Of a stretch of DNA of 9,764 nucleotides, positions 1 to 6,695 are shown piece by piece. The stretch lies in NCBI GenBank assembly GCA_020057985.1, contig JAGVEU010000522.1, forward strand, positions 1 to 9,764, given 5' to 3'. This stretch comes from Calditrichota bacterium. Its GTDB lineage: Bacteria; Electryoneota; RPQS01. Numbering within the stretch: position 1 is the first letter of the stretch; each line of letters starts with the position of its first letter. The position numbers were made by a program, and so were the translations under genes. Below the pieces are notes generated by a model. It was not told the DNA's origin, made no database searches, and worked only from the letters and a program-made list of their open reading frames with translations.

Positions 1-185
1 CCATCAAGTCCAAGACCAAAGCTTTGGCCGAAGCCGAAGGGATCCCGGAAGGGGCGAAGAAGCTGACGGAGTTAACATCTCTATTGGACAAAGCGGTCAA
101 GCGCAACATCCTTCACAAAAAGACGGCTTCGCGTAAGAAAAGTCGTTTGGCGAAGATTCTCAACAAAAAAGCCGCGGCCAAGTAA
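1..185 (+). CDS. rpsT: 30S ribosomal protein S20, C-terminal part (5' end outside window)
   Basis: This is the 3' end of the gene for the small-subunit protein S20, which binds 16S rRNA in the body of the 30S particle. The reading frame begins at base 3 and gives 60 residues before the TAA at 183-185. The fragment has the hallmarks of the S20 C-terminal helix bundle: a segment LLDKAVKRNILHKKTASRKK, followed by a Lys/Arg-rich tail with KSRLAK and an AAAK end. S20 is usually about 85-90 residues, so roughly a third is missing to the left. It is the only plus-strand gene in the window and converges on the HD/peptidase module. A strong hairpin 60 bases downstream is its likely terminator. Confidence 0.93.
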   Translation, partial: IKSKTKALAEAEGIPEGAKKLTELTSLLDKAVKRNILHKKTASRKKSRLAKILNKKAAAK

Positions 186-245
186 AATCTCTCTGTAAGA
201 GCCTCCTCTTTGAGGGGGCAGGGGATTGTCTTGCAAAGCAAACCG

Positions 246-280
246 GGCGGTTGGATGCAACTTATCCAACCGCCTGTTGG
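246..280 (+). terminator. Probable rpsT transcription terminator hairpin
   Basis: Bases 246-256 and 264-274 form a perfect 11-bp GC-rich inverted repeat with a 7-base loop. It is followed by a short T/G-rich stretch (TGTTGGTGTT) rather than a clean T-run. It lies about 60 bases after the rpsT stop. Because the stem is symmetrical it could also stop minus-strand transcripts arriving from the peptidase gene. The weak T-tract is why confidence is moderate. Confidence 0.6.
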
Positions 281-331
281 TGTTCGCGAGGCGCTTAACT
301 ATGTCAAAATGTTGTGGCGTGACGGATGCCA

Positions 332-366
332 GCAGTTGTGTAGGTTAAAACCCCTCCGGTTTTGAC
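332..366 (+). repeat. Hairpin-forming dispersed repeat, copy 1 (left flank of module)
   Basis: This copy starts with GCAGTTGTGTA and continues into an inverted repeat at 344-352 and 358-366 (9 bp including one G-U pair, 5-base loop). A second copy in the same orientation is at 3341-3375. The first 11 bases and the ten-base block AAAACCCCTC are identical between copies; the few differences are in or near the stem. A small intergenic palindromic element of REP type is the simplest reading. The pair brackets the HD/ImmA module. The rest of the 186-485 gap (about 370-485) shows no gene or clear signal to me. Confidence 0.7.
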
Positions 367-485
367 ACGCTTTTCTGACGACTCTCGGAGACTGTTCGCG
401 CAAGGAAACCAACGGCCACATTCATTGAACCCACCCGACGCTGCGATTGGCTGGGCTACTGAATTCCTTCTGCATAGCACTCTGT

Positions 486-1253
486 TCAGTGCTCCATGAA
501 TGAAGCCAGCAAAGATATGGGTTTCCTTCTAATTACGCACTTTCCTAGGCCGCTTGCCTCCAGTTGTTTACTTTGCCCGACTTGCAGATCTGACCGCCAG
601 GTTTCTAGCAAGAGCGACCCCAACACGTCTCTGCCATTGAGTTCCTTTCCCGTGGGAATGTCGAGATATCCGTCCGAATTCTTGATCCATGTGATCCTCA
701 TGACAAAATCGTCTGCATCTTTCTGCTTAGGCCTAGCCTCAAGGAATGCCAGCGAAGGTCTGGACGCCGCTAATCGGTGGGCGGCGGTACGTATCGATAC
801 TTTGCATTTGTCAGATATCATCCTCAAACCTGCTAGCGCCGACGATGGGTCCTTGATCTCAGTCTCGAGGACTATCGATTCAGGAATTAGCAGCCTTCCA
901 GCAAAATCATCACATAGGCGCTCTATCTGCCAGTAGTCTCCCTTGGAAGTTGGTCTCGGTCTCTGGCTCATTTCGAGAAGCACATGAGCCAGTTCATGGG
1001 CCAAGACGAACCTCTCTCGGCTGGTGAGGGGGCTGGGAGTAGCATCCTCTCTGAGAAGGACGATCTTGTATCCGGCTTTCGAGCCTGAACGTTGAACGAA
1101 GGCGTTCCGATCTCGTCGGGAGCCATCTATCACTCGCTTCTCAAGTTCAATACCGAGGTCTTTCAACAATCTTCGTACTTGAACTGGAGCAATACCCTGA
1201 GGATTGAGCCTTGTTATATACTGGGTTAGGAGGTCGGGATTCTCCATCGTCAC
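486..1253 (-). CDS. ImmA/IrrE-family zinc metallopeptidase
   Basis: The 255-residue protein carries the zinc-peptidase motif HELAH at residues 86-90. It is followed by an ImmA/IrrE-type second motif, E111 RLCDDFAGRLLIPES, where E111 is the probable third zinc ligand. Characterised relatives (Bacillus ImmA, Deinococcus IrrE) cleave XRE-type repressors to induce mobile-element or DNA-damage genes. Residues 1-60 are probably the small helical N-terminal part. The last ~85 residues form an extension I do not recognise. The frame opens with GTG at 1251-1253; an ATG two codons in (1245-1247) is an equally good start, and no clear ribosome binding site is visible. The start lies 8 bases after the stop of the HD gene, so the two are probably cotranscribed and translationally coupled. 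No helix-turn-helix gene lies alongside, which is unusual, so its substrate may be the HD protein or a distant repressor (inference). Confidence 0.88.
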   Translation of the reverse strand: MTMENPDLLTQYITRLNPQGIAPVQVRRLLKDLGIELEKRVIDGSRRDRNAFVQRSGSKAGYKIVLLREDATPSPLTSRERFVLAHELAHVLLEMSQRPRPTSKGDYWQIERLCDDFAGRLLIPESIVLETEIKDPSSALAGLRMISDKCKVSIRTAAHRLAASRPSLAFLEARPKQKDADDFVMRITWIKNSDGYLDIPTGKELNGRDVLGSLLLETWRSDLQVGQSKQLEASGLGKCVIRRKPISLLASFMEH

Positions 1254-1261
1254 TCAATTGG

Positions 1262-3190
1262 TTATGCAAATAGACTTAGGCAGGGCATCCCTGTCGGGTA
1301 GTAGAGATCAGCCCGCCCTCCGCTTAGCTGACTCGCCATGCGCTGCGAATCTACAGGACGCCGTGACAAAATCGTTCCATCCATCTTCGAGGCCTGAAGG
1401 GCAAGCTTCAGAACTTCGTCCTCCCACTCTGCGGGTTGGTCAAGCAGTTTCAACAGCAGGATGCGAACTGCCTTGCGTAGTATCCGAAGGAATTCTGGGC
1501 TTCTCTTTTCCGCTTCAGATCGATCAATGAAGAAATGTACGCGCCACAGCCTCTTGAAACGATTTTCTTGTGCGGCCAAATGCCCACCGGTTACGTCTCC
1601 TCGATTCTTCTTGTCCCATTCGTGCAGCGGACTTATTACGTCCTCTGTTTTGACTTTAACGCTTGCGATTTTGAATCCCATTTCCTTTCCAGGACAATAC
1701 ATGGCTAGGCTTCCTCGCGGGAGCATGAAATCTTCTTCCAGCCGTCGCAGCGCGTGCAATCGGTTCTTGCGGGTGTCGTTCTCCATATTGTCTTGACTAG
1801 AGACCCTGGAAGGAACAGCAGAATAGAGCTCCTCGATTAGTTCAAATTGACCTGTCCTGATGTCGGGCAGAAACACGGAATACAACTCCTTATATACACG
1901 TCTTTGCTTCAACGCTGAGAAAGGAAGCACCGCCGACTGGATTTTCTTCTTGCGAGCATCGCTAAGCAACTCTTGTACAATTTGATCATCTGATTTCTCA
2001 AGACAGCTGCTCTGAAGGTCTGTCACCCAAACTTTCTTCTTATCCTCAGAGCCTATAGAGTCATGCATCTCTTGAAGTCCGCGCTCTAGACAAGCGGCGG
2101 CAGCGCATTTGGTTCTATGATACAGCACCGACTCCGAGAGATGATACCGCGATTCAAGAAGCTGCAGAATGATCGAGATAGCGTCCGAGCGGAATTTTGG
2201 CGGTTCACCAAGAGCGACCACAAAGTGAGACTGATTCGTGCTCCGGTGGGAATCTCTCCATAACTCGAAGTACTGAAATAGTCGCTTCTCGAAATACATG
2301 ACTTTTCCGATGTGATACCAATCTCTGTGGAGGTAATCATAAAGATCCGCGCAGATAGTATTACCGACAATGTCTCGGCACACCTGTATACGAATTGGTC
2401 CGTTTGATTCAGATAGATCTGAACTCTCGGTTTTCTGAATCAAAGATATCAGGATTTGCGAGGGCGACGTGCTAAGATTGTGGACGTGCTTTCGGTAGTG
2501 GCGATCGATAATTGTACGAAGGGATTCTACTTCCTCGCCATGCCATTGTATCTTGTCTAACACGAGATTAATTCTGTCCAGTGAGTCGTGCGCCTTGAAT
2601 AACTGGAGTTCATCCTCCAAAGTATGACCGAAAGGTATGTGCCCGATGTCGTGGAGAAGTGCAGCAAGCCGCGTGAAAACTACTTCAAGATCACTCAGCG
2701 ATCTATCTGGCCGATACCTTAGATGCTCGGTTCTCTTATCTGCAAGGCGTAAGTGATTTCGCCTGACAGCATCGATGATTTCCTGGGCCATATGAACGGA
2801 GCCAACAGAGTGTTCAAATCGGGTGTGTGTTGCCCCCCGATAAATCATATGAGCATGACCAAGTTGGTGCACGCACCCCAACCTTTGGAAAGCCGGATGA
2901 TCGACTACGGCCTTCTCCTCATCAGACAACCAGACAAAACCATGAATGGGGATGAAGAACTCTGAGTCAGCTCTTGCGCTGGTGAGCTTCTCATCCGCAC
3001 TGGCTTTCGGAGTTAGCGCATCAACAACTCGAGTCACTTCAGGTTGACCTTGCGGGCTATCTTCGCCCTTCACGCTGGCGATCTGCTTGTCGTAAGTCGT
3101 TTCTCGACTTCCAGTATCGACCAGCGGCGTCTCTTCTTTACTTACTACTTCAAGTCGCCCTTGTCGATTTGCTTCGGCCTTCCTACTCAT
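1262..3190 (-). CDS. SAMHD1/dGTPase-like HD-domain phosphohydrolase
   Basis: The 642-residue protein belongs to the HD superfamily group that includes SAMHD1 and bacterial dGTPase-like proteins, which typically hydrolyse dNTPs to nucleoside and triphosphate. Residues 1-75 are polar, low-complexity and probably disordered. The catalytic domain begins near FFIPIHG (78-84) and the AFQRL motif (100-104). Metal-site residues are visible: H127 (TRFEH), H180-D181 (LLHDIGH), H189 (PFGH), and D282 in DLYDYLHRDWYHIG, which parallels the SAMHD1 segment around DYFARD. The region from ~340 to 642 is basic and helical with no domain I can name; it may serve oligomerisation, regulation or target binding. 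The ATG at 3188-3190 is the first start after an in-frame TAG 15 bases upstream; an AGGAGG lies 16 bases before it, which is long spacing. It is the first gene of a two-gene unit with the ImmA/IrrE peptidase. All catalytic residues look intact. The exact nucleotide substrate cannot be told from sequence. Confidence 0.88.
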   Translation of the reverse strand: MSRKAEANRQGRLEVVSKEETPLVDTGSRETTYDKQIASVKGEDSPQGQPEVTRVVDALTPKASADEKLTSARADSEFFIPIHGFVWLSDEEKAVVDHPAFQRLGCVHQLGHAHMIYRGATHTRFEHSVGSVHMAQEIIDAVRRNHLRLADKRTEHLRYRPDRSLSDLEVVFTRLAALLHDIGHIPFGHTLEDELQLFKAHDSLDRINLVLDKIQWHGEEVESLRTIIDRHYRKHVHNLSTSPSQILISLIQKTESSDLSESNGPIRIQVCRDIVGNTICADLYDYLHRDWYHIGKVMYFEKRLFQYFELWRDSHRSTNQSHFVVALGEPPKFRSDAISIILQLLESRYHLSESVLYHRTKCAAAACLERGLQEMHDSIGSEDKKKVWVTDLQSSCLEKSDDQIVQELLSDARKKKIQSAVLPFSALKQRRVYKELYSVFLPDIRTGQFELIEELYSAVPSRVSSQDNMENDTRKNRLHALRRLEEDFMLPRGSLAMYCPGKEMGFKIASVKVKTEDVISPLHEWDKKNRGDVTGGHLAAQENRFKRLWRVHFFIDRSEAEKRSPEFLRILRKAVRILLLKLLDQPAEWEDEVLKLALQASKMDGTILSRRPVDSQRMASQLSGGRADLYYPTGMPCLSLFA

Positions 3191-3241
3191 CTGCTTTCGA
3201 CTCTATCCTCCTCTGCCTCTAGGTAGACACTCCGAACCCTG

Positions 3242-3279
3242 AGATGCGATATCGACGAATCGGATATCCTATGCTATCT
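3242..3279 (-). promoter_or_regulatory. Imperfect palindrome in the HD-gene leader
   Basis: Two GATATC palindromes (3248-3253 and 3263-3268) sit inside an outer AGAT...ATCT pair (3242-3245 and 3276-3279). Together they make an imperfect inverted repeat about 8-45 bases after the predicted transcription start. It could be an operator or a leader hairpin controlling the two-gene module. The symmetry is interrupted by bulges, so this is tentative. Confidence 0.3.
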
Positions 3280-3293
3280 GAAGATTCATAACA

Positions 3294-3322
3294 AATATAC
3301 GACCAACTCCTCATAAAGTCAA
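3294..3322 (-). promoter_or_regulatory. Sigma70-type promoter of the HD/ImmA module
   Basis: On the minus strand TTGACT (3317-3322) is followed after exactly 17 bases by TATATT (3294-3299). Each box matches the consensus at five of six positions. The predicted start near 3287 leaves a leader of about 97 bases before the HD gene ATG. The promoter lies inside the area bracketed by the two repeat copies, so the module carries its own promoter. Confidence 0.7.
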
Positions 3323-3340
3323 CCCCATTAATGCACAAAT

Positions 3341-3375
3341 GCAGTTGTGTACGTCAAAACCCCTCGCGGTTTGAC
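3341..3375 (+). repeat. Hairpin-forming dispersed repeat, copy 2 (right flank of module)
   Basis: This is the same element as at 332-366, in the same orientation: GCAGTTGTGTA followed by a hairpin whose outer stem is CGTCAAA/TTTGACG (3352-3358 with 3370-3376) and whose inner GC pairs are separated by a bulged A. It lies between the HD-gene promoter and the decayed enoyl-CoA hydratase fragment. There is no T-run on either side, so it is not an obvious terminator. Confidence 0.7.
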
Positions 3376-3383
3376 GATATCCC

Positions 3384-3473
3384 CTACTTCCCCCTAAACC
3401 CCGCCGCACGTTTCTCCAAAAACGCCGTCAGACCTTCATTTTTGTCGTCGGTCTCGCGCTTTGTACGGGAATA
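3384..3473 (-). pseudogene. Enoyl-CoA hydratase/crotonase C-terminal remnant
   Basis: A short minus-strand frame, closed by an upstream TAG at 3474-3476 and ending with TAG at 3384-3386, encodes a tail KRETDDKNEGLTAFLEKR, then AAGFRGK. This closely fits the typical end of crotonase-superfamily enoyl-CoA hydratases (T-E-D-x-x-E-G-x-x-A-F-L-E-K-R-x-P-x-F-x-G-K). There is no start codon and no catalytic part, so it is a remnant of about 25 codons rather than a gene. It runs to within a few bases of the stop of the neighbouring beta-propeller gene. The upstream part of the original gene was therefore lost or displaced by a rearrangement. The match is by memory of the family pattern and no alignment was run. 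Confidence 0.72.
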
Positions 3474-3479
3474 CTAAAT

Positions 3480-4595
3480 TTAGAAGCTGTAAATGCGGAA
3501 TCTCTCCGCCGTCAAGAGCGTCAGAATACGCGCCGGCAAATCGATCTTGACTTCAGGGTATTTCACCGACCATTCTGCGTAACTCAGTTCCGTTTGCCAG
3601 ACAGGTTTGCCATTGGCATCGATTAACAGCGCTTGACCGCGCGTATTCCGTCGTTCCGGAGCATCCGTCGAGTTGTTGGTGGAACAGGCGAAATAGGTGA
3701 AGCTCGAATCGGAATCAAAGTGGAAGAACTGATATCCGGAATCCGGCAGCGAGTATTCCCAAACCAACCGCGAACTGTCGAGATCGAATAGCTGCAGCCT
3801 TTGGGTCAAGAGAATCGCTGCGAAGCGATCATCGAAAGAGAACCGCACATCACGCACCGCCAATTCGGAAATCTTCCGCGTAGTAAGTAGCGTCTGCTCC
3901 CGGTAGATGTTGAGCAGCGAGTCTTTGTAGATCGCGACCAGTTCGCCGTCGCGACTGACACTGTAACGGTTGCAGTCGCTGTAGCGGAAGACCTCTTTGC
4001 CCGAGGTTGTGAATTTGATTAGGCCCTTGCCGCTGGAGATGGCGAAGAAAAACTCACCGTCCTCCGAAAATCGACCGCTGGAGAAATTGTCAACTTTGGC
4101 GGCGCCAACTCGGATGCCGCTCGTGCCAAAAAACAAGAGCGAAGACTCCGGCAATCCCTCGGCGCCGGCGATACCGACAGCAATAGATGACTCATCGGAG
4201 AGTATGAAAGAACTGCATCCCGGATCGCGCAGACCCCAGATCAACTGACCGGTGCAACTGTACACCCGAATTTCGGTCACACGCAGGGATGTGGGTGAAA
4301 AGCTGCTGTAGGTTAGCTGGGCGAAGTAGTTGCCCTTGTCGGAAGAAATCAACTTCTGGTTGGAATTCAGTGCTTGCGCCACTGTCTTGTTCTGCGCGAA
4401 CTGCCGGACTTCAAAACTACTCTGTTTCAAAAAATAGAAGCATCCGGATGGACTGCCCCAGATGCGGCGATAGTCCTGCATCTCGACCGAGTCAATGGCG
4501 ATGGGGCTTACTGCGGCGGGCAGGGTTGTCGGTACCGAAGGCGCAGTTATCGCGAGTGTCAGTAGTAACCAGTGGAGTAGCTTCAGAAGACGCAT
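3480..4595 (-). CDS. Secreted beta-propeller (WD40/PQQ-like) protein of unknown function
   Basis: The 371-residue protein starts with a signal peptide (MRLLKLLHWLLLTLAITAPS), so it is exported. The rest is made of repeated short beta-strands with blade-like motifs, such as GQLIWGLRDPG, GKEVFRYSD, SRLVWEYSLPD and GKPVWQTEL. The pattern of Trp near a strand end with polar turns is that of PQQ/WD40-like propellers. There are no enzyme motifs. I chose the ATG at 4593-4595; the frame also opens six codons earlier with TTG (4611-4613), which would spoil the signal peptide's positive N-terminus less plausibly. No good ribosome binding site is seen. A 135-base gap separates it from the SGNH gene upstream, with at best a weak promoter (TTGTCG-19-TAACAT), so it may or may not be cotranscribed. 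Its stop abuts the enoyl-CoA hydratase remnant. Confidence 0.72.
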   Translation of the reverse strand: MRLLKLLHWLLLTLAITAPSVPTTLPAAVSPIAIDSVEMQDYRRIWGSPSGCFYFLKQSSFEVRQFAQNKTVAQALNSNQKLISSDKGNYFAQLTYSSFSPTSLRVTEIRVYSCTGQLIWGLRDPGCSSFILSDESSIAVGIAGAEGLPESSLLFFGTSGIRVGAAKVDNFSSGRFSEDGEFFFAISSGKGLIKFTTSGKEVFRYSDCNRYSVSRDGELVAIYKDSLLNIYREQTLLTTRKISELAVRDVRFSFDDRFAAILLTQRLQLFDLDSSRLVWEYSLPDSGYQFFHFDSDSSFTYFACSTNNSTDAPERRNTRGQALLIDANGKPVWQTELSYAEWSVKYPEVKIDLPARILTLLTAERFRIYSF

Positions 4596-4730
4596 CGTCA
4601 GTAGTGTCGTCAAAGGATGTTACCAGATTCAATTCACCCGACGACAACTTGAAAAATACTACGAAGTTTTATGGCAGAACGCCCATTAAATCTGCGTTAG
4701 GATTCCATTTCGTTTGCTCGCGACCGAATC

Positions 4731-5771
4731 TCAGCGCCGACTCTCGATTGTCTCGGCCAATGCCGAGGCGATTCGCTCGGCCCCCTTGGCGTTGTAATGG
4801 ATGAAATCGGCTTTGGGATTGTCGTAGTACTCGGGATGGTCCAAGAAAAGCGTGGCTGCGTCGACCAACGGCACTATTAGTTCGCCGGCAATTCGCCGCA
4901 CGGTTTGGTTGTAGCGCTCGTGATAGCTCTCCATTGCGTTGATTACGCCCGGGTCAGCGTCCCCAACCGGAGTGGTGAGCAAGACCGGCTCGACTCCATT
5001 CGACCGGCAGAAGGCAATGATATCGCTAAGGTTAACAGCAAAGTCATCCAGCGACACCCGGTAGCGCACCGATTTGCGGTCGAACTGGTACTGCTTTGTT
5101 TTCTCGTATTTCGCCAGCAGCAAGTATTTGACGCTCCGGTATAAATAGCTCTTGGACAAGAGGTTCTGCGCATTCAGCACCCATTGCGGTGCTGTTCGCT
5201 GATCCTTGTCTTCAATATCGAACCCAGCCGCCCAGTGGTCATTCCAACCATAGCAGACAGTCACAATCTGCGGTTTCAAGATTGGCAGGAACTCCCGCAG
5301 CATCCGCAGACCTTGAAAAGTGGAATAACCCGGTACGCCGCAATTGAAGACCTTAAACCCCGTGGCCCCGACCTGCGCGTTCAACTTTCGCTCCAACTGC
5401 TGTTCGTAAGTTTCCTCTTCTTGCAGTCGCCACCCGAAAGTACAGGAATTGCCAAAACAGGCGATGCGCGTTCGACTGTTGTCAACCGAGAGCGACGCGT
5501 CGTCTCCCCTCAATCCCAACGAATTAGTGCGATACGATCCGGGCACCAAAAACTCAGTTCCTTCCTTGATATTAGGTCGCAGGCGCCAGAAGAGGGATTG
5601 GTCTTTCTGAAAGTAGTCTGGATATTCGAAAACTCGAATCAACATGAAGAAGGGATTATCAACGCGAGGACTGATACCGCCTACACGCAAAACGCTTTCG
5701 GCAATGAGGAGAATTGCCACCAAGGTAATGATGCTGAAGAGCACGTAGCGATTGGTCTGGCGCGAAAGCAT
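4731..5771 (-). CDS. Membrane-anchored SGNH/GDSL hydrolase
   Basis: The 346-residue protein has one N-terminal membrane anchor (about residues 9-28) followed by an SGNH-fold catalytic domain. The blocks are visible in order: block I FGNSCTFGW with nucleophile S109; block II glycine in NCGVPGYS (143-150); block III GWND (175-178, N177); block V D322-F-I-H325. Block I reads GNS rather than the usual GDS, a variant that keeps the serine. Family members are esterases or acyltransferases acting on carbohydrates, lipids or modified glycans. The anchor suggests action on the outer face of the membrane. The ATG at 5769-5771 begins 8 bases after the stop of the membrane-protein gene, implying an operon. 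Together with the DUF5989-like gene upstream, the context points to modification of a surface or exported product. The substrate is unknown. Confidence 0.82.
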   Translation of the reverse strand: MLSRQTNRYVLFSIITLVAILLIAESVLRVGGISPRVDNPFFMLIRVFEYPDYFQKDQSLFWRLRPNIKEGTEFLVPGSYRTNSLGLRGDDASLSVDNSRTRIACFGNSCTFGWRLQEEETYEQQLERKLNAQVGATGFKVFNCGVPGYSTFQGLRMLREFLPILKPQIVTVCYGWNDHWAAGFDIEDKDQRTAPQWVLNAQNLLSKSYLYRSVKYLLLAKYEKTKQYQFDRKSVRYRVSLDDFAVNLSDIIAFCRSNGVEPVLLTTPVGDADPGVINAMESYHERYNQTVRRIAGELIVPLVDAATLFLDHPEYYDNPKADFIHYNAKGAERIASALAETIESRR

Positions 5772-5779
5772 ACTGAATT

Positions 5780-6676
5780 CTAGAAGCTACCGGAACTGTG
5801 CGGTACCAGATACAGCGCCAGCGACAAGACAACACCGACAACCGCTACCCAGCGGACCGCTGTGACGTCTATGACATCCTTGCGAGGATCGTTGCTCAGA
5901 GCCGAACCCTTAAGCAAGTAAAGCATAACCAGCCAATAGATGAAGATTACCAGTGCTTTGGAATCGGTGATGTCGCGCCCAAACGGAATTCCCGTCCAAT
6001 AAGTTGCGTAGACTTGATACTCCAGCCAGATGCCGATTGGAAATGTCCCGAGGAAGAGGATTATTGTCGCCCACAGGGTCTGTTTGGCGAGACGAATTCT
6101 CACGGCCCTGTTCTTTACGTCTTCAAAGGCGGTAAGAAGCACCATGACCATCAGCAAGAAACTGACGAACATACAGAGGATGTGAACGATCAGCAATATG
6201 GCCGAACGAGGTCCTTCAAACCGGAACCAGAGTTGCTTTGGTTTGTCTTTGCTTCCTTCGACGGGGATCGTGGCCAGTATTCTTCCAGCCGCATCCTCCA
6301 ATTGGAAGCGATACGAAAACTCCGTACCGCGACCTTGGTTTGGTACCGCGACTTGATAAACCAGACCGTGCCCCGGAATCGTGATTGCCTCCACTCGCGC
6401 CTCACGATTGCTTGTTTCAGTTGCATCCGTCGTCCGCGGCTCATAGTAAAGCGCAATGACGACATCCTCAGGCACCAACCCGCCGCTAACCACCACATCC
6501 AGGTCGGCGGTCGTATTGTCTCCCTTGAAAACATGGTTGCAGGTATGGCTGAGCGTCAATTCGCCGTAGGTTGTCGTCTCCACCACTACCGGAACTTGTC
6601 TTTGCGATGCGCGGCGAGCGACAATCAACAGCGCCATCGTAATCAGAATCGCCAGGACAACCTTGGATGGTTTCAT
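5780..6676 (-). CDS. Membrane protein with extracytoplasmic beta-rich domain and five predicted helices
   Basis: I do not recognise this family. From the ATG at 6674-6676 the protein is 298 residues. It has a hydrophobic N-terminal helix (about 5-20) and a soluble, strand-rich domain (about 35-155, with FKGDNTTADLDVVV and FSYRFQLEDAAG) that resembles an Ig-like fold facing outside. Four more helices follow (about 159-184, 200-221, 241-256, 273-291). The frame extends 16 codons upstream to 6724, but that would overlap the previous gene by 29 bases. The internal ATG lies 19 bases after that gene's stop and gives a cleaner N-terminal helix. It sits between the DUF5989-like gene and the SGNH hydrolase gene with tight spacing, so it is probably part of the same membrane complex or pathway (inference). 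No catalytic motif is evident; a histidine at the start of the second helix is not enough to propose heme binding. Confidence 0.72.
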   Translation of the reverse strand: MKPSKVVLAILITMALLIVARRASQRQVPVVVETTTYGELTLSHTCNHVFKGDNTTADLDVVVSGGLVPEDVVIALYYEPRTTDATETSNREARVEAITIPGHGLVYQVAVPNQGRGTEFSYRFQLEDAAGRILATIPVEGSKDKPKQLWFRFEGPRSAILLIVHILCMFVSFLLMVMVLLTAFEDVKNRAVRIRLAKQTLWATIILFLGTFPIGIWLEYQVYATYWTGIPFGRDITDSKALVIFIYWLVMLYLLKGSALSNDPRKDVIDVTAVRWVAVVGVVLSLALYLVPHSSGSF

Positions 6677-6695
6677 ACTTCCATGCCTGCCTTGC

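Noticed and set aside
81..269. Minus-strand frame of 62 codons over the rpsT end
   Set aside because: It is antisense to the recognisable S20 sequence and runs across the terminator hairpin.
332..3375. Repeat pair as a CRISPR array or prophage attachment sites
   Set aside because: There are only two copies 3 kb apart with no spacers, and no integrase, transposase or tRNA gene lies between or beside them.
4596..4730. A promoter or small gene in the 135-base gap before the propeller gene
   Set aside because: The only candidate boxes (TTGTCG and TAACAT, 19 bases apart) are weak, and no coding frame with a start and binding site is visible.
5184..5783. A 199-codon plus-strand open frame
   Set aside because: It is antisense to the SGNH hydrolase gene, which has clear catalytic blocks; the plus-strand product shows no recognisable features.
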